A stretch of DNA of 64,000 bases from Blastococcus carthaginiensis. GTDB taxonomy: Bacteria; Actinomycetota; Actinomycetes; Mycobacteriales; Geodermatophilaceae. The stretch is taken from the NCBI RefSeq assembly GCF_030731085.1, contig NZ_JASNFN010000003.1, positions 1-64,000 of the forward strand, written 5' to 3'. A program made the translations under genes and the position numbers. Below, in pieces: positions 41,155-49,639 of the stretch (position 1 is its first letter; each line of letters starts with the position of its first letter). The notes under the pieces are model-generated. The model worked only from the letters and a program-made list of their open reading frames with translations, did not search any database and was not told the DNA's origin.

Positions 41155-42285
41155 TCACTTCCGGGGCAGCCCGAGCAGGCGCTCGGCGACGATGGAACGC
41201 TGGATCTCGTTGGTCCCGGCGTAGATCGGGCCCGAGAGGGAGAACATGTGCCCGCGGCTCCACGGGCCGTCGAGCTCGGCCTCGGGCCCGAGGAGCTGCA
41301 ACGCTGTCTCGTGCAGGGCGATGTCGAGCTCGGACCAGTACAGCTTGTTGAGGCTGGACTCCGCGCCGGCCTTGCGTCCCTCGACCAGATCGGTCACCTG
41401 GGCCAGGGTGAACAGCTGGTAGGCCTCGGCGCGCAGGTGCGCGTCGACCACGCCGTCCCGCGCCGAGGCGGACAGCGAGCCGGCCCGCTCGACGGCCAGC
41501 GCCCGGAGCCGCTCGGCGGCGGCGAGGAAGCGGCCGGGTGACCGCAGCGTGAGGCCGCGCTCGGAGCCGGTGGTCGCCATGGCGACCGACCAGCCCTGGC
41601 CGACCCCACCGAGGACCGCGGAGTCGGGGACGATGACGTCGTCGAAGAACACCTCGGCGAAGCCTTCGTCACCGTCGAGCCGGCCGAAGCCACGGACGGT
41701 CACGCCGGGCGTGTCCAGCGGCACGAGGAGGTAGGTGAGCCCGGCGTGCCGGGAGGCCTCGGGGTCGGTGCGGAACAACCCGAACAGGTGCGTGCAGAAG
41801 GCGCCGCGGGTGGTCCAGGTCTTCTGCCCGTTGATCCGCCAGCCGCCGTCGACCTTGTCCGCCCGGCTGCTGATCGCGGCGAGGTCGCTGCCGGCGCCGG
41901 GCTCGGACCAGCCCTGACCCCACAGCTGCTCGGCCGCGGCCATCCTGGGCAGGATCTCGTCCTGCTGCTCGGGGGTGCCGAACTCGAACACGGTGGGGGC
42001 GAGCAGGAAGATCCCGTTCTGGGTGACCCGCTGCGGTGCCCCGGCCCGGTAGTACTCCTCCTCGAAGATCAGCCACTCCCAGAGCGAGGCGTCGCGCCCG
42101 CCGTAGCGCTCGGGCCAGGAGACGACGGCCCAGCGGTCGGCGAAGAGCTTCCTCTCCCACTCCAGGTGGGCGGCGAAACCCTCGCGGGTGTCGCCCGAGG
42201 GCAGCCCGGTGGGGACGTTGGCCTCGAGCCAGGCGCGGGCCTCGGCGCGGAACGCCTCCTCGGCCGGGGACCAGGTGAGGTCCAT
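41155..42285 (-). CDS. acyl-CoA dehydrogenase, partner subunit
   Basis: A 376-residue acyl-CoA dehydrogenase with WGQGWSEPGAGSDLAAISS (about 135) and INGQKTWTTRGAFC for flavin binding, and PIYAGTNEIQRSIVAERLLG near the C terminus. The Glu found after IY in medium-chain enzymes is Ala here. The start codon overlaps the echA20 stop by one base (TGATG on the minus strand). It should form a heteromer with the short subunit encoded next. FadE31-33-type function in C/D-ring degradation is likely from the operon. Confidence 0.87.
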   Translation of the reverse strand: MDLTWSPAEEAFRAEARAWLEANVPTGLPSGDTREGFAAHLEWERKLFADRWAVVSWPERYGGRDASLWEWLIFEEEYYRAGAPQRVTQNGIFLLAPTVFEFGTPEQQDEILPRMAAAEQLWGQGWSEPGAGSDLAAISSRADKVDGGWRINGQKTWTTRGAFCTHLFGLFRTDPEASRHAGLTYLLVPLDTPGVTVRGFGRLDGDEGFAEVFFDDVIVPDSAVLGGVGQGWSVAMATTGSERGLTLRSPGRFLAAAERLRALAVERAGSLSASARDGVVDAHLRAEAYQLFTLAQVTDLVEGRKAGAESSLNKLYWSELDIALHETALQLLGPEAELDGPWSRGHMFSLSGPIYAGTNEIQRSIVAERLLGLPRK

Positions 42286-43037
42286 CAGCGGTCACCCCCG
42301 AAGCCCTCGCGCACCTGCGACGCAGTCCCCGAGAGGTTGAGCTCGAAGGTGAAGCCCTGCTCGTAGCGGTAGCTGCGCTTGACGTCCCACAGGTCGATGC
42401 CGTTGAGCGCCTCCTTGGCGGCGCGGATGACCGTGGGGTTCTTGGCCGCGATCTGCCCGGCCACCTCGAGAGCCTTGTCCCGCAGCTCCTCGCGCGGCAC
42501 GACGGCCCACACCGAGCCGAAGGCGTGCAGCTGGGCGGCGGTCGCGGTGGCCGAGGTGTAGAACATCGCCCGCATGAGGTGCTGGGGCACCAGCCGGGAC
42601 AGGTGCGTGGCCGCGCCGAGCGCGCCGCGGTCGACCTCGGGCAGGCCGAAGGTGGCGTCGTCGCTGGCGACGATGACGTCGGCGTTGCCGACCAGGCCGA
42701 TGCCGCCGCCCAGGCAGAAGCCGTGGACGGCGGCGACCACCGGCACCGGGCAGTCGTAGACGGCGGCGAAGGCGGCGTAGCAGCCGCGGTTGGCGCCGAT
42801 GATCGCCGAGTGGTCGGGGCTGGCCTGGACCTCCTTGATGTCCACCCCGGCGTTGAAGCCGCGGCCCTCGGCGCGCAGCACGACGGCGCGGGTCGCCGGA
42901 TCGCGGCCGGCCTCGGTCAGCGCATCGGCGATGGCGTACCAGCCGGCGACGGTGAGCGCGTTGACCGGCGGCGCGTCCATGACGACTTCGGCGATGCCGT
43001 TCGCGTCGGCCCGCTCGAACCGGATCCCGGTGTCCAT
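42285..43037 (-). CDS. echA20: C/D-ring-opening hydrolase EchA20
   Basis: A 250-residue crotonase-fold protein with the stretch EGRGFNAGVDIKEVQ, then ANRGCYAAFAAVYDCPVPV, GFCLGGGIGLVGNADVIVAS, FGLPEVDRGALGAATHLSRL and YEQGFTFELNLSG. These follow M. tuberculosis EchA20 (Rv3550) almost word for word, from memory. EchA20 hydrolyses the ring of HIEC-CoA, the first C/D-ring opening. The ATG at 43037 follows GAGAGG; the frame continues upstream over ipdF but without family resemblance. Confidence 0.93.
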   Translation of the reverse strand: MDTGIRFERADANGIAEVVMDAPPVNALTVAGWYAIADALTEAGRDPATRAVVLRAEGRGFNAGVDIKEVQASPDHSAIIGANRGCYAAFAAVYDCPVPVVAAVHGFCLGGGIGLVGNADVIVASDDATFGLPEVDRGALGAATHLSRLVPQHLMRAMFYTSATATAAQLHAFGSVWAVVPREELRDKALEVAGQIAAKNPTVIRAAKEALNGIDLWDVKRSYRYEQGFTFELNLSGTASQVREGFGGDR

Positions 43038-43081
43038 CGGTGCCTCTCTGCTGTGCTCGATGCGTGAGCTCGCGAGCTCGC

Positions 43082-43879
43082 TCACGGGTGCTGGCTGCTG
43101 ACCGACACGACCTCGCCGGTCATGTACGTCGAGTAGTCGCTGGCCAGGAAGACGATGACGTTGGCGACCTCCCACGGCTCGGCCGCGCGGCCGAACGCCT
43201 CGGAGTCGCTGAGCCGGTCGAGCAGCTCGTCGCTGGTGACCTTGGCCAGGAACGGGTGCATCGCGATGCTCGGCGAGACCGCGTTGACCCTTACGCCCTG
43301 CCGGGCGACGTCCATGGCGGTGCAGCGGGTGAGCGCCATGACGCCGGCCTTGGCCGCGGCGTAGTGGGCCTGGCCCTGCTGGGCGCGCCAGCCGATGACC
43401 GACGCGTTGTTGACGATCGCGCCCGAGCCGCGCCCGACCATGTGCCGCAGCACCTCGCGGGTCATCCGGAAGGTGCCGGTGAGCGTGACGTCGAGAACCG
43501 ACGCCCACTGCTCGTCGGTCATCTCCAGGATGCTCGCCGTGCCACCGAGGCCGGCGTTGTTGACCAGCACGTCGACGGCGCCGAGGCGCTCGATCGCGCC
43601 TTCGACCAGCGCGGTCACCTGCGCCTGGTCGGTGACGTCGCACGGGATCGCGACGACGTCGGTGTCGAACTCCTTGCCCAGCAACTCGGCGGTCTCGGCC
43701 AGCCGGCGCTCGTGCCGGTCGCTGATCGCGACGCGGGCGCCCTCCTCCAGGCACCGGCGCGCGGTGGCCGAGCCGATGCCGGTGCCGGCGGCGGCGGTGA
43801 TCAGGACGGACTTCCCGGCCAGCAGGCCGTGACCGGCCGGCGGGGTGGGGACGGGAGCGGGCACGCGGGACTCAGACAC
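43082..43879 (-). CDS. ipdF: 5-OH-HIC-CoA dehydrogenase IpdF
   Basis: A 265-residue SDR with the unusual cofactor motif ITAAAGTGIGSATARR, the SDRHERRLAETAELLG stretch, NNASVIGWRAQQGQAHYAAAK as catalytic region (read in parts) and a YMTGEVVSVSSQHP end. This pattern is that of IpdF (Rv3559c), which oxidises the 5-hydroxyl of a HIP-CoA derivative. The start codon lies eight bases inside the end of ipdC. It fits directly before EchA20 and IpdAB in the accepted HIP pathway. Confidence 0.9.
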   Translation of the reverse strand: MSESRVPAPVPTPPAGHGLLAGKSVLITAAAGTGIGSATARRCLEEGARVAISDRHERRLAETAELLGKEFDTDVVAIPCDVTDQAQVTALVEGAIERLGAVDVLVNNAGLGGTASILEMTDEQWASVLDVTLTGTFRMTREVLRHMVGRGSGAIVNNASVIGWRAQQGQAHYAAAKAGVMALTRCTAMDVARQGVRVNAVSPSIAMHPFLAKVTSDELLDRLSDSEAFGRAAEPWEVANVIVFLASDYSTYMTGEVVSVSSQHP

Positions 43880-44954
43880 CGGCTGCCTCCGGGGCGGGGA
43901 CGGTCAGGCCGGTGAGCACCTCGGCGGCCTGGCCGACGATGCGGTCGATGAGCTCCGCGCAGCTGGGCAGGTCGTCGATCAGGCCGGCGACCTGGCCGCT
44001 GGCCAGGCTGCCGACGTCGACGCGGCCCTCGACCATGCCGGTGCGGATCATCATCGGGGTGTTCGCGGCCATGAGGACCTGGTCCCAGGAGAGCTCGCGG
44101 TTCCTCCGCATGGCCAGGCCCTCGCGGACGATGGCCGGCCACGAGCCGCCGGTCTCGCGCTTGAGCGCGACGGCGCTGCGCACCGACGCGGGCAGCCGGG
44201 AGAGCCGCCGGCCGGCGGTGAGCTGCTCGACCATCGGGGTGCGGAGGACGCGCTGCGGCACGCCGTCGATGGCATCGGTGACCACGGTGCCGTCGACGCC
44301 GGAGTCCAGGTAGGCCTGCTTGACCTGTGCCGGCACGGTGGAGTCCGAGGTGAGCAGGAAGCGGGTGCCCATCGCGATGCCCTCGGCGCCGTAGGCGAGC
44401 GCGGCGACCAGGCCGCGGCCGTCGAAGAACCCACCGGCGGCGATCACGGGGATGTCGACGGCGTCCACCACCTGCGGCAGCAGCAGCGAGGTGGCGACCT
44501 GGCCGGTGTGCCCGCCGCCCTCGCCGCCCTGCACGAGCACCGCGTCGGCGCCCATGGCCTGCACCTTCTCGGCGTGCCGGCGGGCACCGATCGAGGGGAT
44601 GACGACGACGCCGGCGTCCTTGAGCACGCCGATGACGTCGGCCTTGGGGGCGAGGGCGAACGAGGCGACCCGCACGCCTTCGCGGATCAGCGTCCGCGCA
44701 CGGTCCATCGCGTCGGGGGCGTCACCGCGGATGTTCACGCCGAACGGTGCGTCGGTGCGCTCCTTGACGGTGCGGATCGCGGCGAGCATGTCGTCGGCCG
44801 AGAGGGTGGCGCTGGCGATGATGCCCAGGCCGCCGGCGGCGGCGGTGGCGGCGGTGAGCTCGGGTCCGGAGACCCAGCCCATGCCGGTCTGGACGATCGG
44901 GTAGCGGACGCCGGTCAGCTCGGTGAACCGGGTGCGCAGGCGAGGGTGGGTCAC
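43872..44954 (-). CDS. ipdC: FMN-dependent HIP-pathway oxidoreductase IpdC
   Basis: A 360-residue nitronate-monooxygenase-fold flavoprotein. It has YPIVQTGMGWVSGPELTAA, GGLGIIASA, GADAVLVQGGEGGGHTGQ and IAAGGFFDGRGLVAAL, the FMN phosphate site. In actinobacteria IpdC (Rv3553) works on a HIP-CoA intermediate, reported as a double-bond reductase or isomerase step. The GTG at 44954 overlaps the ipdB stop (GTGA). A generic nitronate monooxygenase label would fit the fold but not the operon. Confidence 0.9.
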   Translation of the reverse strand: MTHPRLRTRFTELTGVRYPIVQTGMGWVSGPELTAATAAAGGLGIIASATLSADDMLAAIRTVKERTDAPFGVNIRGDAPDAMDRARTLIREGVRVASFALAPKADVIGVLKDAGVVVIPSIGARRHAEKVQAMGADAVLVQGGEGGGHTGQVATSLLLPQVVDAVDIPVIAAGGFFDGRGLVAALAYGAEGIAMGTRFLLTSDSTVPAQVKQAYLDSGVDGTVVTDAIDGVPQRVLRTPMVEQLTAGRRLSRLPASVRSAVALKRETGGSWPAIVREGLAMRRNRELSWDQVLMAANTPMMIRTGMVEGRVDVGSLASGQVAGLIDDLPSCAELIDRIVGQAAEVLTGLTVPAPEAAGV

Positions 44955-45748
44955 GCCCGCACCTCCTTCTCCCGGAGGCCGCGCGGGTCGACGACCTCGC
45001 GGATGATCCGCAGCTCCTCGGCCGTGGGCAGCCGGCTCTCGGGCACCTCGGCGGGGACGTCGAGGGCGAAGCCGGTGGCTCCGACGACCTCGTCGACCGT
45101 CACGCCCGGGTGCACCGAGACCAGGCGGGCGGTGTGGTCGGGACCGCCGAAGTCGAGGACGGCGAGGTTGGTGACGACCCGGCGGATGTCCAGGTCGCGG
45201 GCGACGTCGCCGCCGACCGCCGCGGCGCGGTCGTAGCCGACACCGGCCACCATGTCGACCCGCTCGACGAAGACGCGGGCCGAGTGCCGGGGCACCCAGT
45301 AGCTGGTCGGGTGGTTCACGGTGTTGCCGGGGGCGCCCCGGACACCGAGCAGCTGCCGGGTGGGCTTGGCGAAGTCGCCCAGGGCGGAGATGTTGGCGTT
45401 GCCGAACCGGTCGATCTGGCTCGGGCTCATCATCACGTGCCGCTTGCCCGACCAGAGGATGTCGAAGATCCGGCGGAACGGGACGTAGCCCTCGATGTGG
45501 TCCGCCGGCGGCGTCTCCCCGATGGCCCAGGTGCCGGTGTAGAGCTTCGATTCGCCATCGGACAGCAGCAGGTCCGGTTCGAAGGTGGCCCGGGCGGTGC
45601 GGGCGGCGATGGTCGGCACCGTGAGCATCGGGCTGGCCAGGATCTCGCCGTCCCCGCGCCAGGCGTCGGCGCAGGCCGCGATGCAGATCTCGGCACGGCT
45701 CACGGTCGCGGCGTCCACCTCGGGACGTACGCCCTCCTGCACGCTCAT
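44951..45748 (-). CDS. ipdB: COCHEA-CoA hydrolase beta subunit IpdB
   Basis: A 265-residue protein of the class I CoA-transferase beta fold (AEICIAACADAWRGDGEILASP; MMSPSQIDRFGNANISALGD, in parts). IpdAB looks like a CoA-transferase but acts as a hydrolase that opens the last steroid ring of COCHEA-CoA. The start overlaps the ipdA stop by four bases (ATGA), so the subunits are made in step. Confidence 0.93.
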   Translation of the reverse strand: MSVQEGVRPEVDAATVSRAEICIAACADAWRGDGEILASPMLTVPTIAARTARATFEPDLLLSDGESKLYTGTWAIGETPPADHIEGYVPFRRIFDILWSGKRHVMMSPSQIDRFGNANISALGDFAKPTRQLLGVRGAPGNTVNHPTSYWVPRHSARVFVERVDMVAGVGYDRAAAVGGDVARDLDIRRVVTNLAVLDFGGPDHTARLVSVHPGVTVDEVVGATGFALDVPAEVPESRLPTAEELRIIREVVDPRGLREKEVRA

Positions 45749-46611
45749 CGAGCAGCCTCCAGAGTGCGGTCGGCGACGGCGGCCTGGTAGGCCGTCTCGT
45801 CACCGGAGAGGTAGCGGTCGGCGAACGCGGCCCACGACTCGTCGTTCGCGGCGGCCTGCGCGTACTCGCGCTGGAACGCCTCGTCGCGGCCGTAGTCCGG
45901 TTCGCAGGTGGTGAAATGGGCCCCCATCGGGGCCTCGACGACGCCGCGCACGTCCGACCGGCGCACCAGCAGCGACTGGACCGGCGCGGCTGCGGTCAGC
46001 TCCGCCGTCGGCACGATCCGCTCGCAGGACACGTAGGCCCGCTCGGCAGCACCGCAGAACAGGTCGTCGAAGTAGGCGTCCGGCCCCAGGTACTGGCCGT
46101 TGCCCGACGCGTCGGCACGGTTGAGGTGCACCAGCGCCGCGTCCAGGTTCAGCGCCGGGACGGCCAGGTACTCGGTGCCGTCGGCGTACGGCGAGGTGAC
46201 CGTCTTGAGGTCGGGGTTGACCGCCGGGACGTCGGAGCCCAGGCCGCTGCGCAACGGGAGGAACGACAGCCGGGACACCGCGGCGTACAGGCCCCACTGG
46301 AGCATGCCTTCGTCCCACTCGCTGACGGTGACCGCGCCGGCCTCGCGGGCCGCGCGGAAGTGCGGCTCCAGCGGGATCGAGTCCAGCGAGACGAAGCCGT
46401 AGACCAGGTGCTTCACCTTGCCGGCGGCCAGGAGCAGGCCCACGTCCGGGCCACCGTAGGAGACGACGGTCAGGTCCTGCAGGTCCGAACGGCAGAGCGC
46501 GCGCACCAGCGACATCGGCTTGCGCCGCGACCCCCATCCGCCGATCCCGATGGTCATGCCCGAGCGCAGCTCGGCCACCACCTCGTCCTCGGTCATCCGC
46601 TTGTCGGTCAC
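45745..46611 (-). CDS. ipdA: COCHEA-CoA hydrolase alpha subunit IpdA
   Basis: A 288-residue CoA-transferase alpha-fold protein with MTIGIGGWGSRRKPMSLVRAL, the GxGxx(G) type glycine loop, and VSEWDEGMLQWGLYAAVSRL. It pairs with IpdB to hydrolyse the D ring of COCHEA-CoA. The GTG at 46611 has GGAGG six bases before it and is preferred to the ATG at 46596. It is the first gene of the 11-gene leftward C/D-ring operon and is divergent from fadD3. Confidence 0.93.
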   Translation of the reverse strand: MTDKRMTEDEVVAELRSGMTIGIGGWGSRRKPMSLVRALCRSDLQDLTVVSYGGPDVGLLLAAGKVKHLVYGFVSLDSIPLEPHFRAAREAGAVTVSEWDEGMLQWGLYAAVSRLSFLPLRSGLGSDVPAVNPDLKTVTSPYADGTEYLAVPALNLDAALVHLNRADASGNGQYLGPDAYFDDLFCGAAERAYVSCERIVPTAELTAAAPVQSLLVRRSDVRGVVEAPMGAHFTTCEPDYGRDEAFQREYAQAAANDESWAAFADRYLSGDETAYQAAVADRTLEAAR

Positions 46612-46647
46612 CGATCTCCTCCCACGGGCATGAACTCTGTCGGCGGG

Positions 46648-46697
46648 ACCGTAGGAAGCCGGCGACGCCGGCTGGGCGGTCCGACCGGTGAGCGGTC
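46648..46697 (-). promoter_or_regulatory. steroid-box promoter of the ipdA operon
   Basis: GACCGGTGAGCGGTC at 46683-46697 is a palindrome with the same CCG-N-TGA-N-CGG core; outer bases differ from the consensus in matched pairs. Its centre is 46690. On the minus strand TACGGT starts at 46653, exactly 37 bp away. Confidence 0.55.
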
Positions 46698-46742
46698 GAC
46701 GCAGGCATCATCAGCGCCCGGCGGCCGGGCCGAGCCGGTCCG

Positions 46743-46792
46743 GCCCACTGAGTGGGACCACCGCCGGGGCTCCGCCGCGCGCTCCCTACGTT
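46743..46792 (+). promoter_or_regulatory. steroid-box promoter of fadD3
   Basis: GCCCACTGAGTGGGA at 46743-46757 (12 of 15 positions, with a perfect CCCACT-G-AGTGGG core) has its centre at 46750. TACGTT at 46787-46792 is the -10 element, 37 bp away, the same hexamer as before kshA. Confidence 0.6.
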
Positions 46793-46820
46793 GGGTTCCC
46801 CCGCCCCTCAGGAGGAGTCC

Positions 46821-48422
46821 ATGGGCCCGCCGGTCAGCCTGCCGATCACCGGGAACACCGTTCCCGCACTCCTCCGGCGGACGGCGGCCGTGCAGGGCGA
46901 CGCGGCGGCGGTGGTCTGCGGCGACGTGCGCTGGACCTATGCCGACCTCCTCGAGCAGGTGCGCACGGTCGCCGCCTCGCTGCTGTCCCGGGGGGTGCGT
47001 CCTGGTGACCGGGTGGCGGTCTGGGCGCCGAACTCCGAGCGGTGGGTCGCCGCGGCGCTCGCGCTGCAGTACGTCGGCGTCGCCGTCGTCCCGGTGAACA
47101 CCCGGTACAAGGGCGAGGAGGCGCGCGACCTGCTGGAGCGCACCGGCGCGGTCGCCCTGCTCACCGAGTCCGGCTTCCTCGGCCTGGACTACGCGGCCAT
47201 GCTCGGTGCCGACGGCAGCACCCCGGTGCCGGGCCTGCCGGCGCTGCGGCTGCTGGTGGAGCTGGGCGACGCTCCGTCACCGGGCGCAGTGGGCTGGACC
47301 GAGCTGACCTCGGCCGTCGACGACGCGCAGCGAGCCGCGGCCGACGCCGCCGCCGACGCGGTGACCCCCGAGGCGGTCGACGCGATCATCTTCACCTCGG
47401 GCACGACCGGACGACCCAAGGGCGCGATGCTCACCCAGGGGCAGCTGCTGCACGTGTTCGGGCTCTACGCCCGCGGGCTCGGCGTCGGCCCGGACGACCG
47501 GACGATCGCGGCCAACCCGTTCTTCCACAGCTTCGGCTACGCCGCGGGCATCCTGACCTGCCTGATCGCCGGCGCCACCCTGTGCCCGCTGGCGATCGCC
47601 GACCCGGCGCAGATGCTGGCGCTGGTCGAGCGGGAGCGGATCACCTGGCTCCCGGGCCCGCCGACGATCTACGCGATGCTCATGGACTCCCCTGCCCGGA
47701 CCGGCACCGACACGAGCTCACTGCGGCTCGCGGTCACCGGCGCCTCCGTCGTCCCCGGAGAGCTGGTCCGCCGGATGCGCTCGGACCTGGGGTTCCGGCA
47801 GGTGCTCACCGCGTACGGGCTCACCGAGTCCAGCGGCACGGTGACGATGTGCTCGCTCGACGATCCCGACGAGGTGATCGAGCAGACCAGCGGCCGGCCG
47901 CTGCCCGGGGTCGAGGTGGAGATCCGCGACCCGTCCGGGGCGCTCTGCCCGGCCGGCGTGGCCGGGGAGATCTGCACCCGCGGGCCGAACGTCATGCTCG
48001 GCTACCTCGACGACTTCGAGGCGACCGCGGCGGCGATCGACGAAGACGGGTGGCTGCGCACCGGCGACGTCGGCTACCTCGACGAGGCCGGGCTGCTGCA
48101 CATCACCGACCGGCTCAAGGACATGTTCATCGTCGGCGGCTTCAACGCCTACCCGGCGGAGATCGAGCGGCTGCTGACCCAGCACCCGGCGGTGTCCCAG
48201 GCCGCGGTCATCGGCATCCCCGACCCGCGGCTGGGCGAAGTCGGCCGGGCCTACGTGATCCCGCGGCGGGGCATGCAGCTCACCGCCGAGGAGCTGATCA
48301 CCTGGTGCCGGGCGAACATGGCCAACTACAAGGTGCCGCGGTCGGTGGTCATCACCGACGACCTGCCCCGCAACGCGGCGGGCAAGATCTCGAAGCTCCA
48401 CCTCCGCGGCACGGCGCAGTAG
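46821..48422 (+). CDS. fadD3: HIP-CoA ligase FadD3
   Basis: A 533-residue AMP-forming acyl-CoA synthetase. The P-loop is FTSGTTGRPKGAMLTQ (about 193-208), followed by AYGLTESSG, WLRTGDVGYLDEAGLLHI, DMFIVGGFNAYPAEIER and the catalytic Lys in LPRNAAGKISKL. FadD3 links CoA to the C/D-ring propionate HIP and so commits it to the Ipd/FadE/FadA6 pathway. The ATG at 46821 follows AGGAGG. Its divergent position opposite ipdA fits the HIP gene set of other actinobacteria. Confidence 0.92.
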   Translation: MGPPVSLPITGNTVPALLRRTAAVQGDAAAVVCGDVRWTYADLLEQVRTVAASLLSRGVRPGDRVAVWAPNSERWVAAALALQYVGVAVVPVNTRYKGEEARDLLERTGAVALLTESGFLGLDYAAMLGADGSTPVPGLPALRLLVELGDAPSPGAVGWTELTSAVDDAQRAAADAAADAVTPEAVDAIIFTSGTTGRPKGAMLTQGQLLHVFGLYARGLGVGPDDRTIAANPFFHSFGYAAGILTCLIAGATLCPLAIADPAQMLALVERERITWLPGPPTIYAMLMDSPARTGTDTSSLRLAVTGASVVPGELVRRMRSDLGFRQVLTAYGLTESSGTVTMCSLDDPDEVIEQTSGRPLPGVEVEIRDPSGALCPAGVAGEICTRGPNVMLGYLDDFEATAAAIDEDGWLRTGDVGYLDEAGLLHITDRLKDMFIVGGFNAYPAEIERLLTQHPAVSQAAVIGIPDPRLGEVGRAYVIPRRGMQLTAEELITWCRANMANYKVPRSVVITDDLPRNAAGKISKLHLRGTAQ

Positions 48423-48716
48423 GCCAGACCGCCCCAGCCGTCGGAGCCGGTGTGCCGCGTCTCCCGGCGGCCCCGGCGAGCGCCGCCCGCGCGCTCAGGC
48501 CACCCGCGCCGAGATGGCGTTCAGCTACATGGACATCCAGGTAGCGCTGGACCTCATCACGGGCGCTGTCTCCGTGGTCACCCCACCGGCAGCGCAGCAG
48601 CGCCCTCGTAAACCCGACCCACCAGCGGCAGACCTCCGTATCCGTCCAGTCGTCGAGACCAGGTCGTCACCGATCGAGGCGACGGTGGATCGGGGTCGGG
48701 CGTCGGGCCCTCGGGG

Positions 48717-49172
48717 TCAGGACGGCCTGGTCGGATCGATGAAACGGTCGAAGACGGCACCGGTCGCCTGCGCCTGGACGTACTTGTCGACGATGTCGAT
48801 CGCCCAGTCCTGAGCCGACCACTGCTTCGGCTGGTAGAGCCCGGATGCTGTGTTGAGCAGGACGTCACCGGTGTAGACGGTGACGAACACGGCATGGACC
48901 GCCTTCTGCCCACGGAGCCCGGCGGAGGCCGCGACCCCGTACGCAGCACCCCACATGCCGCCGAGAGCGAAGTGGACGAGGTAGTTCAGCCGCTTGCGCG
49001 ATTGCGGGCTCGCGGTTCGGGTGGGGAGGAGGCTCTCGGCGGCCTCGGCCGGGGCATAGCTGTCCGCGCGGCCGGTCAGGGGCATCTCGACGACCTTCTG
49101 GAAGGCGGTCATCACGGCGGTACCCCCGATGCCGGCCAGTACCCCGCGGCCGATCGACCCGGCCGTGCTCAT
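48717..49172 (-). CDS. DUF1440-like membrane protein
   Basis: A 151-residue protein with two or three hydrophobic segments: GRGVLAGIGGTAVMTAFQ near the start, LNYLVHFALGGMWGAAYGVAASAG in the centre and AVHAVFVTVYTGDVLLNTA (each read in parts). It resembles YagU/DUF1440 inner-membrane proteins. ATG codons at 49202 and a GTG at 49238 are alternative starts; none has an ideal Shine-Dalgarno spacing. It stands alone between the steroid island and the carbamoyl operon, and its role is unknown. The 294 bp between it and fadD3 hold no gene that I can support. Confidence 0.6.
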   Translation of the reverse strand: MSTAGSIGRGVLAGIGGTAVMTAFQKVVEMPLTGRADSYAPAEAAESLLPTRTASPQSRKRLNYLVHFALGGMWGAAYGVAASAGLRGQKAVHAVFVTVYTGDVLLNTASGLYQPKQWSAQDWAIDIVDKYVQAQATGAVFDRFIDPTRPS

Positions 49173-49630
49173 CCGCTTCTCGACCCGCACGATGATCTTC
49201 ATCCCTTCCGGACCGCCGGGGCAGCCGGTCGACTCCACGGAGCGGAGCGCTCGTCACGGGGCGGTTGCCCTGCGCCGTTCCCACCTTCCCCGCCGGACGC
49301 TCCCTACTCCTGGGATCGCCGCCGGCGGCCGCCCGCCGGGCATGCCTGGTGGCTCCACACGGCGGGATGAGTCCTCTCGCGGTTCTGCGGACCGACCTGG
49401 CGGCGTCATCGCGGACCGGAGACGGACGAAAGCCGCTCGCGCGGTGCGGCACAGGCATGTCAGCCGTTTCCGGGCGGTCGCCGAGCGTGTGGACGTGCAC
49501 CGGGTCGGCTCCGTCCCCCGTCGCGACCGGGCACGCCAGCTGGACCGCCAGGACCTCCGACGGCTACGGCTCCTGCCGTGTGGACGACCCGACGACGGGA
49601 GCCGTGGCCGTCGTCAGGCGCCGGCCGTCG
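49173..49630. other. intergenic stretch without a supported gene
   Basis: About 450 bp between the DUF1440-like gene and the permease gene, both leftward. Frames on either strand have no recognisable motifs and read like shadows of GC-rich DNA. The only clear structure is a 17-bp tandem duplication at its end. Confidence 0.5.
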
Positions 49631-49639
49631 TCAGGCGCC
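49606..49639. repeat. 17-bp tandem duplication at the permease 3-prime end
   Basis: GGCCGTCGTCAGGCGCC occurs twice in direct succession (49606-49622 and 49623-49639). The permease stop codon falls in the second copy. As 17 is not a multiple of three, the first copy gives a stop in another frame. The repeat could form a hairpin in the mRNA. Confidence 0.75.

Noticed and set aside
48514..48813. 100-codon frame between fadD3 and the DUF1440-like gene
   Set aside because: It has no Shine-Dalgarno site or recognisable motif and overlaps the end of the DUF1440-like gene on the other strand.
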